Assembly (NCBI GenBank): GCA_020636895.1
Contig: JACJWZ010000002.1
Location: 62,001-126,000 of the forward strand
DNA: 64,000 nucleotides
Direction of reading: 5' to 3'
Origin: Thermoleophilales bacterium
GTDB taxonomy: Bacteria; Actinomycetota; Thermoleophilia; Solirubrobacterales; 70-9
A program made the translations under genes and the position numbers. Numbering within the stretch: position 1 is the first letter of the stretch; the number at the start of each line of letters is the position of its first letter. The notes beneath the pieces are model-generated. The model was given only the letters and a program-made list of their open reading frames with translations. It was not told the origin of the DNA and did not search any database. Shown here one piece after another: positions 1 to 8,625 of this stretch.

Positions 1-570
1 GGCACTGCACTCGTGACGGGGGGATGCGGTGGTGGTGGTAGTGGTGGTGGCGAGTCCGCCTCCGAGACGCTGCCCTTCGACGCCGAGGAGCGCTGCGACG
101 GCACCGAGGGGACCGGCTGCCTCGGCGAGCCGGCCGCAGCGGGGACGACCTTCGTCGACGAGCAGGAGGACGAGTCCTGGAAGATCACCTACGTCGACGG
201 CAGCGCCACCCGCGAGCCGAACGACGACCCCGCGAACCCGGAGTCCCTGCAGGTCGTCCTGACGCTGCGTTACGAGTACGAGAGCGACGACGGCGAGGGC
301 CGCTCGCTGGTCGGCAGCTATTACGGCGACACCTTCGAGGTCGACACGTCCACCGACGGCGACGGCATCGCGGATTGCGGCACCGAGCCCGATGAGGTCG
401 ACATCGAGTCCGGTGGCTCGATCGAGGTGAAGTACTGCTTCGCCGCCGCCGGCCCTCACGACCTGATCGCGGGGCCCCTGGTGAGCCAGGTCTCCGGAAG
501 TGGCGGGGGAGCCTTCCTGTCCGTCGAGGATCCCCCTCCCGCCGACGGATCGGACGGATCGGAGAACTAG
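1..570 (+). CDS. Secreted lipoprotein-like protein, 5' end cut by the window edge
   Basis: The reading frame is open from base 1, so the true start lies upstream. The first visible residues (GTALVTGGC) look like the end of a lipoprotein signal peptide, with the cysteine followed by a Gly/Ser-rich linker. The rest, about 180 residues, is acidic and rich in Asp, Glu and Gly, with a few cysteines and a tail ending in a polar Gly/Ser/Asp stretch. I recognise no domain. An extracellular, membrane-anchored protein is an inference from the lipobox-like start. A GTG at base 13 is in frame but would remove the signal peptide, so it is unlikely to be the real start. The next gene is convergent. Confidence 0.6.
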   Translation, partial: GTALVTGGCGGGGSGGGESASETLPFDAEERCDGTEGTGCLGEPAAAGTTFVDEQEDESWKITYVDGSATREPNDDPANPESLQVVLTLRYEYESDDGEGRSLVGSYYGDTFEVDTSTDGDGIADCGTEPDEVDIESGGSIEVKYCFAAAGPHDLIAGPLVSQVSGSGGGAFLSVEDPPPADGSDGSEN

Positions 571-634
571 GCGGTGGCGCCGGCGGCGGCGGCGCTGCCC
601 CCACCGGCGATCTGAATCACGGGGACGGCGCTCC

Positions 635-2281
635 TCAGGCACCGTCGGCCAGGACGGCCATCGCCGCGTTCTTGCCGTTGGTCGCGATCACGCTACCGGC
701 GGGATGCGTCGCGGCGCCGCAGAGGTAGAAGCCGGGCACCGGTGTCCGCGCGGACAGCCGCCCCTCCCACATCTGGTCCGGCGTCACCTCGCCCTGGAAG
801 ATGTTGCCTCCGGTCAGACCGATGCGCTCCTCGATGTCGGGCGGCCCGAGCACCTCGTGATGGATGACCGTGTCGGCGAAGCCCGGGGCGAAGCGGCCGA
901 TCAGGTCCATGAACTGCTTGGCGACCCCATCGCGGGCGGAGTCCCAGTCGCCGTCCGAGATGTCGTAGGGCGCGTACTGACCGAAGACGCTCATCAGGTG
1001 CTTGCCCTCCGGCGCGGGGCTCGGGTCGTATCCGGTCTGGATGTAGATCTCGCCGAACGCCACCGCGGGCTCGCCGGCGGCGCAGCGCTCGAACGCCGCT
1101 TGGGCTTCGTCCATCGTCCCGCAGGCGTCGATGGTCGCCCGCTCGGGCCGCAGCTCGCCATCGGCGGCTGGCACCGCGGTCCAGTTCGGGAGCCGCTCAA
1201 GCGCGGCGTTGAACTTGACCACGGGGCTGCGCGTCTTCCAGTCCTCGAGCCGCTGCCGGTAGGCGCTTCCCTCGGAGCCCGCCGAGTCGATCGCATCGGC
1301 TCCGAGCAGCCGCAGCGCGACCTTCGGGTCGGCGTTGCAGATCACGGTCCGCGACCGGATCAACGTCCCGTCCTCGAGCTCGACGCCCTCCGACGGGAGG
1401 ATCCGGCCGACCGGTACACCGCAGGCGAGCGAGGCGCCGGCCTCGCGCGCCGCATCGGCGATCGCGAAGGAGACCATCCCCATCCCGCCCTCGACGTAGC
1501 CCCAGACGGGGCCGCCACCGTCGAGATCGCCCTGGTAGTGCATGAGCTTGATCGACGCCGTGCCGGGCTCGTAGGGGCCACCCCAGGTGCCGATGATCCC
1601 CTGGCCGTAGAGCGCCGTCTTGATCCGCTCGTCTGAGACGTAGCGATCGAGCACTTGGGCGATCGAGTCCTCGAAGACGAGCGCGATCTTCTCCTCGTCG
1701 CCGCAGAGCAGCTCCTCGATCTCCGCCCGGGTCGGCGTGTCCCCCTGCCAGGTGTCGCGCTCCCCCTTGCGCAGCAGCTTGCGGACGTCGTCGAACAGCT
1801 CCTCGTAGGCCCAGTAGCCCTCGATCTCGGACTTCGAGAGGCCGAGCGACTGGAGGTTGGCCTGGGTCCTCTCGTCGTCGAGGAACTGGCCGAAGGACGT
1901 GCCGTCGTCGAAGGGGACCCAGAGGTTGGGATCGGCAACCCAGAAGCGCAGGCCACGGGCGCGCAGGCCGAGCTCGTCGATCACGCCCTCGTCGAGGAGG
2001 CCGAGCACGTAGGCGCAGGGGCTGACGACGAAGCCGCGATCGTCGAAGGGCCGCTCGAGCGTCGCCGCGCCGCCGAGCCGCTCGCGCCGCTCGAGCACCA
2101 GCACCGACTTGCCGGCGCGCGCCAGATACGCGGCCGCGGTCAGCCCGTTGTGGCCGCCCCCGACGATGACGACGTCCCACTCTTTCGCCGCGAGCTCGGA
2201 GACCGGCGCGGGCAGCCCGACCTCACCGAGCGCGGCCGCGATCTCGTTGCCGGGCTTCAGGTTGTCCTCGCGATCAGCCAT
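635..2281 (-). CDS. PYROXD2/phytoene-desaturase-like FAD oxidoreductase (paralogue 1)
   Basis: Flavoprotein of 548 residues. The dinucleotide-binding motif VIVGGGHNGLTAAAYLARAG begins near residue 35, followed by the ERR-x-RLGG element of phytoene-desaturase and PYROXD2-type oxidoreductases. The C-terminal FAD-contact region reads YLCGAATHPAGSV. The ATG was chosen because a GGAGG lies 9 nt upstream and because it overlaps the stop of the Rieske gene in a TGATG junction, indicating translational coupling. An in-frame extension upstream is only a shadow of the Rieske gene. It is very similar, including the N-terminal NEIAA-x-LGEVGLP segment, to the gene at 19507-21129 and less so to 13515-15242. 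The substrate is unknown. Family membership suggests FAD-dependent desaturation or oxidation, here perhaps acting on the Rieske product. Confidence 0.85.
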   Translation of the reverse strand: MADREDNLKPGNEIAAALGEVGLPAPVSELAAKEWDVVIVGGGHNGLTAAAYLARAGKSVLVLERRERLGGAATLERPFDDRGFVVSPCAYVLGLLDEGVIDELGLRARGLRFWVADPNLWVPFDDGTSFGQFLDDERTQANLQSLGLSKSEIEGYWAYEELFDDVRKLLRKGERDTWQGDTPTRAEIEELLCGDEEKIALVFEDSIAQVLDRYVSDERIKTALYGQGIIGTWGGPYEPGTASIKLMHYQGDLDGGGPVWGYVEGGMGMVSFAIADAAREAGASLACGVPVGRILPSEGVELEDGTLIRSRTVICNADPKVALRLLGADAIDSAGSEGSAYRQRLEDWKTRSPVVKFNAALERLPNWTAVPAADGELRPERATIDACGTMDEAQAAFERCAAGEPAVAFGEIYIQTGYDPSPAPEGKHLMSVFGQYAPYDISDGDWDSARDGVAKQFMDLIGRFAPGFADTVIHHEVLGPPDIEERIGLTGGNIFQGEVTPDQMWEGRLSARTPVPGFYLCGAATHPAGSVIATNGKNAAMAVLADGA

Positions 2282-3537
2282 CACGCCGCTCCTCCATTCG
2301 CCTCTCCGTTCTCTCCTCGGTTCGCGCTGCCGTTCCCATTCTCGTTCCCGTCCCCCGGTCCACCCAAAGCGCTCATGTAACGCTGGGCGACGAGCGTGTC
2401 GAACGCGTGCACGTCGCTCTCGTCGGCCGAGTAGCGACCGGCCACGTAGCCCTTCGCGCCAACCCCCAACTGGGTGAGCTCGCAGACGTGCCAGTCCTGG
2501 CGGTTGACCATGTCCCAGAACTCGACCGCGTCGCTGGGGTCGAAGTCGTCGCGGGCGATCGTCTCCGGCTCGAAGAACCACTCGCAGGTGACCTCGGTAC
2601 GGCCGACCTCGCGCGGCCACAGCGTGTGCAGCATCACGTAGTCAGGGTGCAACGAGACCAGCGCGTTGGGGAACAGCGCGAAGTACCAGACCGAGCGCTC
2701 GTCGTCGGCGGAGATCCCGGCGATCGACGGCCGCGTCGAGGCGTGCCCCTCGCCCGTTCCCATCGTCTCGGCGTGGTCGTTGAGCCTCATCGAGCCGCCG
2801 CACCACGCGCCTCCGCCGCCGAGCGACTCGCCACTGCGGTAGTGGCTGAGCGCGCTCAGCTCGGGATGGACGCCCGGGCAGTGCAGGCACTCGTTGTAGT
2901 TCTCGGCGATGCCCTTCCAGTTGGCGGCGACCTCGTAGAGGGCGCTGCCGCCGACTCGCAGCTCATCGAGCCGGTAGCGCTCGAGCATCGGCAGCAGGTC
3001 GCCGACGTGCTCGTCGGGATCGGGGGCCGTCCCCGAGAGGTCGATCAGCAGCAGCCCGCCGACGACGGCGCTGCGGACCTCGATCAGCCCGTTGCAGGCC
3101 TTGTCGAAGTTCTCGATCTCGTCCATGTGCGGCGCCGCGACGAGGTTCCCGTCGAGGTCGTAGGACCACGAGTGGTAGGGGCACTGGACGCGCTTGCGGA
3201 CGCTGCCCTCGGTCTCGGTGAGCAGCCGCGAGCCGCGGTGGCGGCACGAGTTGAGGAAGGCCCGCGGGGAGCCGTCGGTGCCGCCGATCGCGAAGACGCT
3301 CGTCGGGCCGATCTCGCGCATCAGGAACGAGCCCTGCTCGGCCACCGCCGAGACGTGACCCATGCAGACCCACCCGCCGAAGACGTTGTCCAGTTCCCAG
3401 TCGAGCACGCCGGGATCGGCGAACGCCGCCGGCGGCAGCATCGTCGCGCGCTCGACGGGCTGCAGCGTCTCGCCGACGTCGCGCGGGTCGAGGGTGAGCG
3501 GGGAACCTGCGCTTGCGCCTACCGAAGCGGTCGCCAA
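2281..3537 (-). CDS. Rieske non-haem iron oxygenase, alpha subunit (GbcA/CntA type)
   Basis: 418 residues. The Rieske [2Fe-2S] ligands are C98, H100, C119 and H122 (CRHRG ... CPYHSW). The mononuclear iron site is in ENYNECLHCPGVHPEL, with H219 and H224. That motif is the form seen in glycine-betaine, carnitine and stachydrine monooxygenases rather than classic benzene dioxygenases, so a quaternary amine or related substrate is plausible but not shown. No reductase partner is encoded nearby. Translation appears to start at TTG 3537: an AAGGAG sits six bases upstream and no ATG fits better. The C-terminus is a low-complexity Asn/Gly/Glu tail of about 25 residues absent from typical family members. 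It is first in an operon with the FAD oxidoreductase and divergent from the acyl-CoA dehydrogenase. Confidence 0.88.
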   Translation of the reverse strand: MATASVGASAGSPLTLDPRDVGETLQPVERATMLPPAAFADPGVLDWELDNVFGGWVCMGHVSAVAEQGSFLMREIGPTSVFAIGGTDGSPRAFLNSCRHRGSRLLTETEGSVRKRVQCPYHSWSYDLDGNLVAAPHMDEIENFDKACNGLIEVRSAVVGGLLLIDLSGTAPDPDEHVGDLLPMLERYRLDELRVGGSALYEVAANWKGIAENYNECLHCPGVHPELSALSHYRSGESLGGGGAWCGGSMRLNDHAETMGTGEGHASTRPSIAGISADDERSVWYFALFPNALVSLHPDYVMLHTLWPREVGRTEVTCEWFFEPETIARDDFDPSDAVEFWDMVNRQDWHVCELTQLGVGAKGYVAGRYSADESDVHAFDTLVAQRYMSALGGPGDGNENGNGSANRGENGEANGGAA

Positions 3538-3543
3538 TTGGTG

Positions 3544-3549
3544 CTCCTT
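3544..3549 (-). promoter_or_regulatory. Shine-Dalgarno sequence supporting a TTG start
   Basis: AAGGAG on the minus strand, six bases before TTG 3537. It decides the start of the Rieske gene and shows that this side of the divergent promoter gives a leadered mRNA, unlike the other side. Confidence 0.75.
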
Positions 3550-3580
3550 GGTCGTGTCCTGGTACCTGAAATCGAGCTCG

Positions 3581-3600
3581 GATTGACTTTGTAGTCAATC
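3581..3600. promoter_or_regulatory. Palindromic operator GATTGACT-TTGT-AGTCAATC (copy 1)
   Basis: Perfect 8-bp inverted repeat with a 4-bp spacer in the divergent region between the Rieske and acyl-CoA dehydrogenase genes. The core TTGACT-TTGT-AGTCAA recurs exactly at 13469-13484. The right half-site starts 22 bp before the -10 of the acyl-CoA dehydrogenase gene, covering the -35 position, as expected for a transcription-factor site. No regulator gene adjoins it. Confidence 0.75.
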
Positions 3601-3614
3601 GAGCAAGGTCATGT

Positions 3615-3620
3615 TAGAGT
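3615..3620 (+). promoter_or_regulatory. -10 box, leaderless layout
   Basis: TAGAGT ends six bases before GTG 3627, and no Shine-Dalgarno sequence precedes that start. This is the TANNNT spacing typical of leaderless actinobacterial mRNAs. Confidence 0.6.
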
Positions 3621-3626
3621 CCGAGA

Positions 3627-4877
3627 GTGATGGAGGTCAAGTCAGCCGCCGCATCCCAGACCGACGCGCCCGGGCCGATGCCCGCCGACGCGCTCGCCGA
3701 GATCCCGTTCGAGCTCGACGAGAAGACCCGCGCGATCCAGCTCCGCGCCCGCAAGTTCACCGAGGAGGTGCTGATCCCGCTCGAGGAGGAGGCCGAGCGC
3801 CGCGGCGGGATCCTCCCCGACGACGTCGTCGCCGACGTCAAGCGCGAGGCGATCGCGGCGCGGCTCAACGGCCCCCTCCACTCCCCCGATCACGGCGGAC
3901 AGGGGTTCACCCGGATGCAGTGGGCGCTCGTCGAGGAGCAGTACGGCCGCTCGACGAACGCCATCCACTGGCACATCCCCAACGGCTACAACGTCTGGGA
4001 GCACGCGAGCGCCGAGCACCGCAGCCGCTGGCTCGAGCCGCTGCTCCGGGGCGAGATCCGCGACGCCTACGCGGTCACGGAGCGCAACGCCGGATCCGAT
4101 CCCTCCGGGATCGAGGCGACCGCCCACCGCATAGGCGACGGGGGTGGCTTCCGGATCAACGGCGAGAAGTGGTTCGTGACCTCGGGTGACGTCTGCTCCG
4201 TGCTCGTCGTCATGGCGAACCTGATCGAGGACGGCGAGTCGCTTCCGACCCTCTTCGTCGTCGACCGCGAGCTCCCCGGCATCGACTACGTCGACGACCC
4301 GGCCTTCACCCACAGCTACCCCGACGGCCACCCCACGATCGTCTTCCGCGACGTCGAGGTCGGCCCCGAGGACGTGATCGGCGGCGTCGGCGGTGGCGAC
4401 GACCTGCAGCGAGCCTGGTTCATGGAGGAGCGGCTCGCGATCGCCGCGCGTTGCGTCGGCGCGATGTGGCGCCTGCTCGACGAGACCGTCGACTGGGCCG
4501 CCAATCGGATCCAGGGCGGCGGCCGCATCCTCGACCACCAGGGCGTCTCCTTCCCGCTCGCCGACTCCGCCGCGGATGCCGCCGCGGGAAGGCTCCTCGC
4601 GCTCACCGTGGCCGAACTCGCCGACGCCGGCGCCGACCCCAAGCTCGTCCACAACAAGGCGTCGATGGCCAAGCTCTTCACCAGCGAAGCGGCGTGGCGC
4701 TGCGCCGACCGCTGCGTCCAGGCCTTCGGCGGACGCGGCTACCTGCGCTCCAACGTCGCTGAGAGATTCCTCCGCGAGCTTCGGGTCGACCGGATCTGGG
4801 AGGGCACCAGCGAGATCCAGCGCCTGATCGTCGCCCGCGGCCTCGAGCGCCGCGGCGTCGAGCGGATGCTGCACTAG
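3627..4877 (+). CDS. Acyl-CoA dehydrogenase
   Basis: 416 residues, the usual length for the family. It catalyses FAD-dependent alpha,beta-dehydrogenation of an acyl-CoA. The N-terminal helical domain is followed by the mid-domain signature AYAVTERNAGSDPSGIEA and the RINGEKWFVTSG strand. Near the C-terminus RIWEGTSEIQRLI holds the likely catalytic Glu, followed by an ARGLERRGV tail. The start is GTG 3627 or the adjacent ATG 3630; the -10 box spacing favours a leaderless start at 3627. It is divergent from the Rieske gene across a palindromic operator and followed after 60 bp by an acyl-CoA synthetase, which suggests that the three steps serve one pathway. The acyl chain cannot be predicted. 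Confidence 0.9.
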   Translation: MMEVKSAAASQTDAPGPMPADALAEIPFELDEKTRAIQLRARKFTEEVLIPLEEEAERRGGILPDDVVADVKREAIAARLNGPLHSPDHGGQGFTRMQWALVEEQYGRSTNAIHWHIPNGYNVWEHASAEHRSRWLEPLLRGEIRDAYAVTERNAGSDPSGIEATAHRIGDGGGFRINGEKWFVTSGDVCSVLVVMANLIEDGESLPTLFVVDRELPGIDYVDDPAFTHSYPDGHPTIVFRDVEVGPEDVIGGVGGGDDLQRAWFMEERLAIAARCVGAMWRLLDETVDWAANRIQGGGRILDHQGVSFPLADSAADAAAGRLLALTVAELADAGADPKLVHNKASMAKLFTSEAAWRCADRCVQAFGGRGYLRSNVAERFLRELRVDRIWEGTSEIQRLIVARGLERRGVERMLH

Positions 4878-4923
4878 TCACTGCCTCCTACCCTGCCCCA
4901 CCCCGCCCCGGCCCCGGCTCACC

Positions 4924-4929
4924 TACCGT
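4924..4929 (+). promoter_or_regulatory. -10 box, leaderless layout
   Basis: TACCGT ends eight bases before ATG 4938. No Shine-Dalgarno sequence is present, so the acyl-CoA synthetase probably has its own near-leaderless promoter. Confidence 0.45.
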
Positions 4930-4937
4930 CTCCGGCC

Positions 4938-7127
4938 ATGGACCTCGGTCGCCTCCTCGCTCCCCGCTCGATCGCCGTCCTCGGAGCGACCGACCGCCCC
5001 GACGCCTACGGCGACACGATCCTCCGCAACCTCGAGCGGATCGGCTTCGACGGCGATCTCTGGGGGATCAACCCCGGTCGCGACGCGGTGCGCGACGTCG
5101 CCTGCGTCCCGTCCATAGCTGACCTGCCCGAGCCCGTCGACGCGCTCGCCGTCGCGATTCCGGCGCCCGGCGTGCCGGCGGCGATCGAGGCCGCGGCGCG
5201 CATGGGCTGCGGCGGCGCGGTCGTCGTCAGCGCCGGCTTCGGCGAGGTCGAGGAGGGTCGTGAGCTCGAGGCCGAGCTGCGGCGCGCGGCCCTCGGCGCC
5301 CCGGACGCCCCGGACACCCCCGGCGCCCCGGACGCCTCAGACGCCCCCGGCACCGCGTTCCCCGTCTGCGGTCCCAACGGCAACGGCATCGTCAACGTCC
5401 ATGATCGCGCGGCGATCTGGGGCGATTCCCTCCGCCCCCGGATAGGCGACCGTGACGCGGCCGGCGGCGTCGCCCTCATCTCCCAGAGTGGAAACGTCGC
5501 GGTCAACGCACTCGGCTCGCGCCGCGCTACCGGCTTCCACACGGTCGTGTCCACCGGGAACGGAACCGTCTGCGACGCCGGCGACTGGCTGCTCGCGATC
5601 AGCGAGCGTGAGGGCGTGCGCTCGATCGCGCTCTTCCTGGAATCCGACGGTGACGGCGCCAAGCTCGCCGAGGCGCTCGCCCGCTGCTGCGAGCGGAACG
5701 TCCGCGTCGCCGTCCTCAAGGTCGGCTCCTCCGGCGCGGGAGCCGCGGCCGCGGCGGCCCACACCGGAGCGCTCGCGGGAGATCAGCGCGTCTTCCGCTC
5801 CCTGATCGAAGAGGCGGGAGCGTCCTGGGCGCACAACCCGCACGAGCTGCTCGAGCTCGCCCGGGTCCTCGCCGAGCCAAGGGCCCGACCCAGACGGGCG
5901 AAGGACCCCGAGGCGCCGAGCGGCCTCGCGATCCTCACCTGCTCGGGCGGCGACTCCGGCAACGCCGCCGACGAGGCCGAACGGCTCGGACTCGAACTGC
6001 CGCCGCTCGCCCAGGCGACCCGCCACCGCCTCACCGAGCTTCTGCCGGGCGCGGCCACGGCCGGAAACCCGCTCGACTACACCTCGCTGATCTGGGCCGA
6101 AACCGACCGGCTGCGGGCGATCGTCGAGGCGGTGGCGGACGACCCGGGGATCGACCAGCTCCTGCTCTTCCACGACACCCCCGCCGACCTCTCCCCCGAG
6201 GTCGCTCCCGGCTGGCTGGCGACCCGCTCGGGGCTCGCGGCGGGGGCGGGAGCGGGGGGAGCGGCTCCGCTGTTCGCCTCGACGCTGCCCGACCTGATCA
6301 GCGAGGAGGTGATCCGCGAGCTCGCCGCCACCGGCATCGCCTCCGTCGGCGGCCTCTCGACCGCGATCCTCTGTGCCCGTGAGCTCCGCCGCGCGCCCGG
6401 TGGGCCCGAGCGCCTGCGCGCGATCGCAGCGGCAGCGTCGAGCGAGGCCGGGGCGCCACCCGGCCCCGTGGACGCGCCCCCCGCAGGCGAGTGGCTCCCT
6501 GAGGCGGAGGCGAAGGCGCTGCTCGCGAGTGCCGGCGTCCCGGTCCCCGCCGGACGCACGGCCGAGACCGCGGCGGACATCGTGAACGCGGCCGCCCGCC
6601 TGGCGGCTCCCTACGCGCTCAAGCTCAGCTCACCGAGAATCCAGCACAAGAGCGAGCTCGGCGCGATCGCGCTCGGAATCCCCGACGGCGACGCCCTGCG
6701 CGCCGCAGCCGAGGGGATGCTCGCGCTGCCCGCCGCCGCCGGCGCCTCGCTGCTGGTCGAGGAGATGGCGCCGCCCGGCGTCGAGCTGCTCGTGTCGGCG
6801 AGCCGCGACGGAATCGTCCCCGCGCTCGTCGTCGGGCTCGGCGGGATCTGGACCGAGGCGCTCGCCGACGCAGCGATCGTCCCGCTGCCCGCGTCAGCGG
6901 AGCGGGTCGAGCGCGCGCTGCGATCGCTTCGCGGAGCCGCGCTCCTCACCGGCGGACGCGGCGGCGAGCCCGTCGATATCGCGGCCGTCGCGGAAGTGAC
7001 CGTCGCGATCGGAGAGCTGCTCCTCAGCCATCCAGGCGGCCTCGAGCTGATCGAGGTCAACCCCCTGATCGCCGGTCCGGACGGCTGCGTCGCCGCCGAC
7101 GCGCTGGTCCGCCGCCGGGGCAGCTGA
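4938..7127 (+). CDS. Fused ADP-forming (NDP-type) acyl-CoA synthetase
   Basis: 729 residues in the fused alpha-beta layout of ADP-forming acetyl/acyl-CoA synthetases. The N-terminal CoA-binding Rossmann domain (SIAVLGATDRPDAYG) is followed by succinyl-CoA-ligase-like domains with the phospho-His loop AAAHTGALAGD, His275, and a C-terminal ATP-grasp domain from about residue 510 (YALKLSSPRIQHKSELGAI). The reaction interconverts acyl-CoA, ADP and Pi with acid, CoA and ATP. A Pro/Ala/Asp-rich insertion of about 20 residues at 116-136 (repeats of APDAP and TPGAP) lies in the first domain and looks like local repeat expansion. It probably acts with the preceding acyl-CoA dehydrogenase. Acid specificity is unknown. 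Confidence 0.88.
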   Translation: MDLGRLLAPRSIAVLGATDRPDAYGDTILRNLERIGFDGDLWGINPGRDAVRDVACVPSIADLPEPVDALAVAIPAPGVPAAIEAAARMGCGGAVVVSAGFGEVEEGRELEAELRRAALGAPDAPDTPGAPDASDAPGTAFPVCGPNGNGIVNVHDRAAIWGDSLRPRIGDRDAAGGVALISQSGNVAVNALGSRRATGFHTVVSTGNGTVCDAGDWLLAISEREGVRSIALFLESDGDGAKLAEALARCCERNVRVAVLKVGSSGAGAAAAAAHTGALAGDQRVFRSLIEEAGASWAHNPHELLELARVLAEPRARPRRAKDPEAPSGLAILTCSGGDSGNAADEAERLGLELPPLAQATRHRLTELLPGAATAGNPLDYTSLIWAETDRLRAIVEAVADDPGIDQLLLFHDTPADLSPEVAPGWLATRSGLAAGAGAGGAAPLFASTLPDLISEEVIRELAATGIASVGGLSTAILCARELRRAPGGPERLRAIAAAASSEAGAPPGPVDAPPAGEWLPEAEAKALLASAGVPVPAGRTAETAADIVNAAARLAAPYALKLSSPRIQHKSELGAIALGIPDGDALRAAAEGMLALPAAAGASLLVEEMAPPGVELLVSASRDGIVPALVVGLGGIWTEALADAAIVPLPASAERVERALRSLRGAALLTGGRGGEPVDIAAVAEVTVAIGELLLSHPGGLELIEVNPLIAGPDGCVAADALVRRRGS

Positions 7128-7180
7128 GCGCTCGCGCAGGGGCGGGTCCCCGGCGGAGGCCGGCCGGCGTCGCCGACGAC

Positions 7181-8509
7181 TCAGCCGAGACCGATGCGGA
7201 CCGGCAGCGATTCGACGCCGTAGATACCGCTGACGCTCTGCAGGCCGGGCTCCGCCGCCGGCTCGATCCATTCGACGCGTCCCGCCAGAAAGGCGAGCGC
7301 CTCGGCGATCTCGGCGCGAGCGAGGTTGCGCCCGACGCAGAAGTGGATACCGGCGCCGAAGGTGAGGCTCCGGGCGGCATCCCGCTCGACGGTGATGTCG
7401 AAGCGCTCGGCGTCGGCGAACGCCTCGGGGTCACGGTTGCCCGTGAACGAGCAGATAGAGACGACGGTCCCCTGCGGGAAGGTGACGCCTCCGTACTCGA
7501 CGTCCTCGGTGAGCAGCCTCGCCGTGAACGGGGTGATCGGCTCGAAGCGAACGGCCTCGTCGACCGCGCGCAGGGCGAGCCCGTCCGGGTCGGCCCGCAG
7601 CGCGGCCCATTGCTCGGGCTCCGCCGCGAGCAGCCTCAGCGCATGCGCGAGCTGGCTCTGGCTCGTGTCGACGCCGCCGACGAGGATGTTGAGGACGAGG
7701 TTCTCGAGCTCAACACCAGAGAGACGGTCGCCCTCCTCCTCGGCCGCGATCAGGCTCGAGATCAGATCGTCTGAAGGTGTTTCCCGGCGCCGATCGATCA
7801 GCGGCCGCACCCAGCCGTAGAACTCCTCGACCTTGCGCTGGATCGTCGCCAGTTGCTCGGGATCGCCCAACGCGATCGGGTCGAACTGGCGCTGGATCCA
7901 CATCGACCAGTCGTGGAGCCGGTCCGCGTCCTCGGCCGGCGCCCCCATGACCGCCGCGATCACCCGCGCCGGATATGGACGGGTCAGCGACGCGACGAGA
8001 TCGACTTCGACTGCCCCGCCCCCGTCCGCGACCCCGGCGGATCCTCCAGCGCCTCCGGCACCTCCAGCACCGTCGTCTCCCCCCTCCTCAACGGTCCCGA
8101 TCGGCTCCCACAGCTCGGCGAGGATCTCGCGCATCGCCGGTCGATAGCGGTCGATCGCGCGCGGTGCCAGCGCCGGGTTGACCAGCCTGCGCAGGCGCCC
8201 GTGATCGGCGCCGTTGACGTTGATGATGTTGCGGACCACCTCCTCGCGCAGCGGCCCGTCGCTGATGCCGAACAGGTCGGCGAGGAGGACCCCCGGGAAG
8301 ATCGCCGCCTTGGTGCGGAGGAAGAACTCGCCGGCCTCACGGTCGAGCACGACGGTCGCGAGCGGCGCCCGCGCGAGCCGAACCCCGCTGCCGTCACCCC
8401 GCATGGTGGCCGCAGCGAGCTCGCGCATCCGCTCGTGCCAGCGCTCCCCCTTCAGCTCGGGGTCCGCGGGGTCGATCTCGGGAAGGTCCAGCTCCTCTAG
8501 GGCCGGCAT
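7181..8509 (-). CDS. Cytochrome P450
   Basis: 442 residues from ATG 8509. The haem-binding loop FGAGIHFCVGRNLAR supplies the Cys ligand near the C-terminus. The K-helix ExxR is in VDEAVRFEP, and the I-helix oxygen-activation motif is GGVDTSQSQ. These are the marks of soluble bacterial class I P450s, which need a ferredoxin and a reductase; neither is seen close by. A Gly/Ala-rich run of about 25 residues after EPIGTVEEG is an unusual insertion. The frame stays open further upstream, but that extension runs through the 18-bp tandem repeats and into the neighbouring gene, so I reject it. TAGGCT lies 10 nt before the ATG. The substrate is unknown. Confidence 0.88.
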   Translation of the reverse strand: MPALEELDLPEIDPADPELKGERWHERMRELAAATMRGDGSGVRLARAPLATVVLDREAGEFFLRTKAAIFPGVLLADLFGISDGPLREEVVRNIINVNGADHGRLRRLVNPALAPRAIDRYRPAMREILAELWEPIGTVEEGGDDGAGGAGGAGGSAGVADGGGAVEVDLVASLTRPYPARVIAAVMGAPAEDADRLHDWSMWIQRQFDPIALGDPEQLATIQRKVEEFYGWVRPLIDRRRETPSDDLISSLIAAEEEGDRLSGVELENLVLNILVGGVDTSQSQLAHALRLLAAEPEQWAALRADPDGLALRAVDEAVRFEPITPFTARLLTEDVEYGGVTFPQGTVVSICSFTGNRDPEAFADAERFDITVERDAARSLTFGAGIHFCVGRNLARAEIAEALAFLAGRVEWIEPAAEPGLQSVSGIYGVESLPVRIGLG

Positions 8510-8553
8510 CTCGAGATCGAGCCTAACCGCTCGCCACCCCGCTACCCCCGCTA

Positions 8554-8625
8554 CCGGTCTACCCGACCTAGCCGGTCTACCCGACGTACCCGGTCTACCC
8601 GACGTACCCGGTCTATCCGACCTTG
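8554..8625. repeat. Four 18-bp tandem repeats
   Basis: Four consecutive units of the form CCGGTCTACCCGACSTAN, in the 100-bp gap between the P450 start and the beta-helix protein gene. Units 2 and 3 are identical. The last unit overlaps the final codon and TAG stop (8613-8615) of the upstream gene. Being 18 bp long, the units keep frame. Confidence 0.85.
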
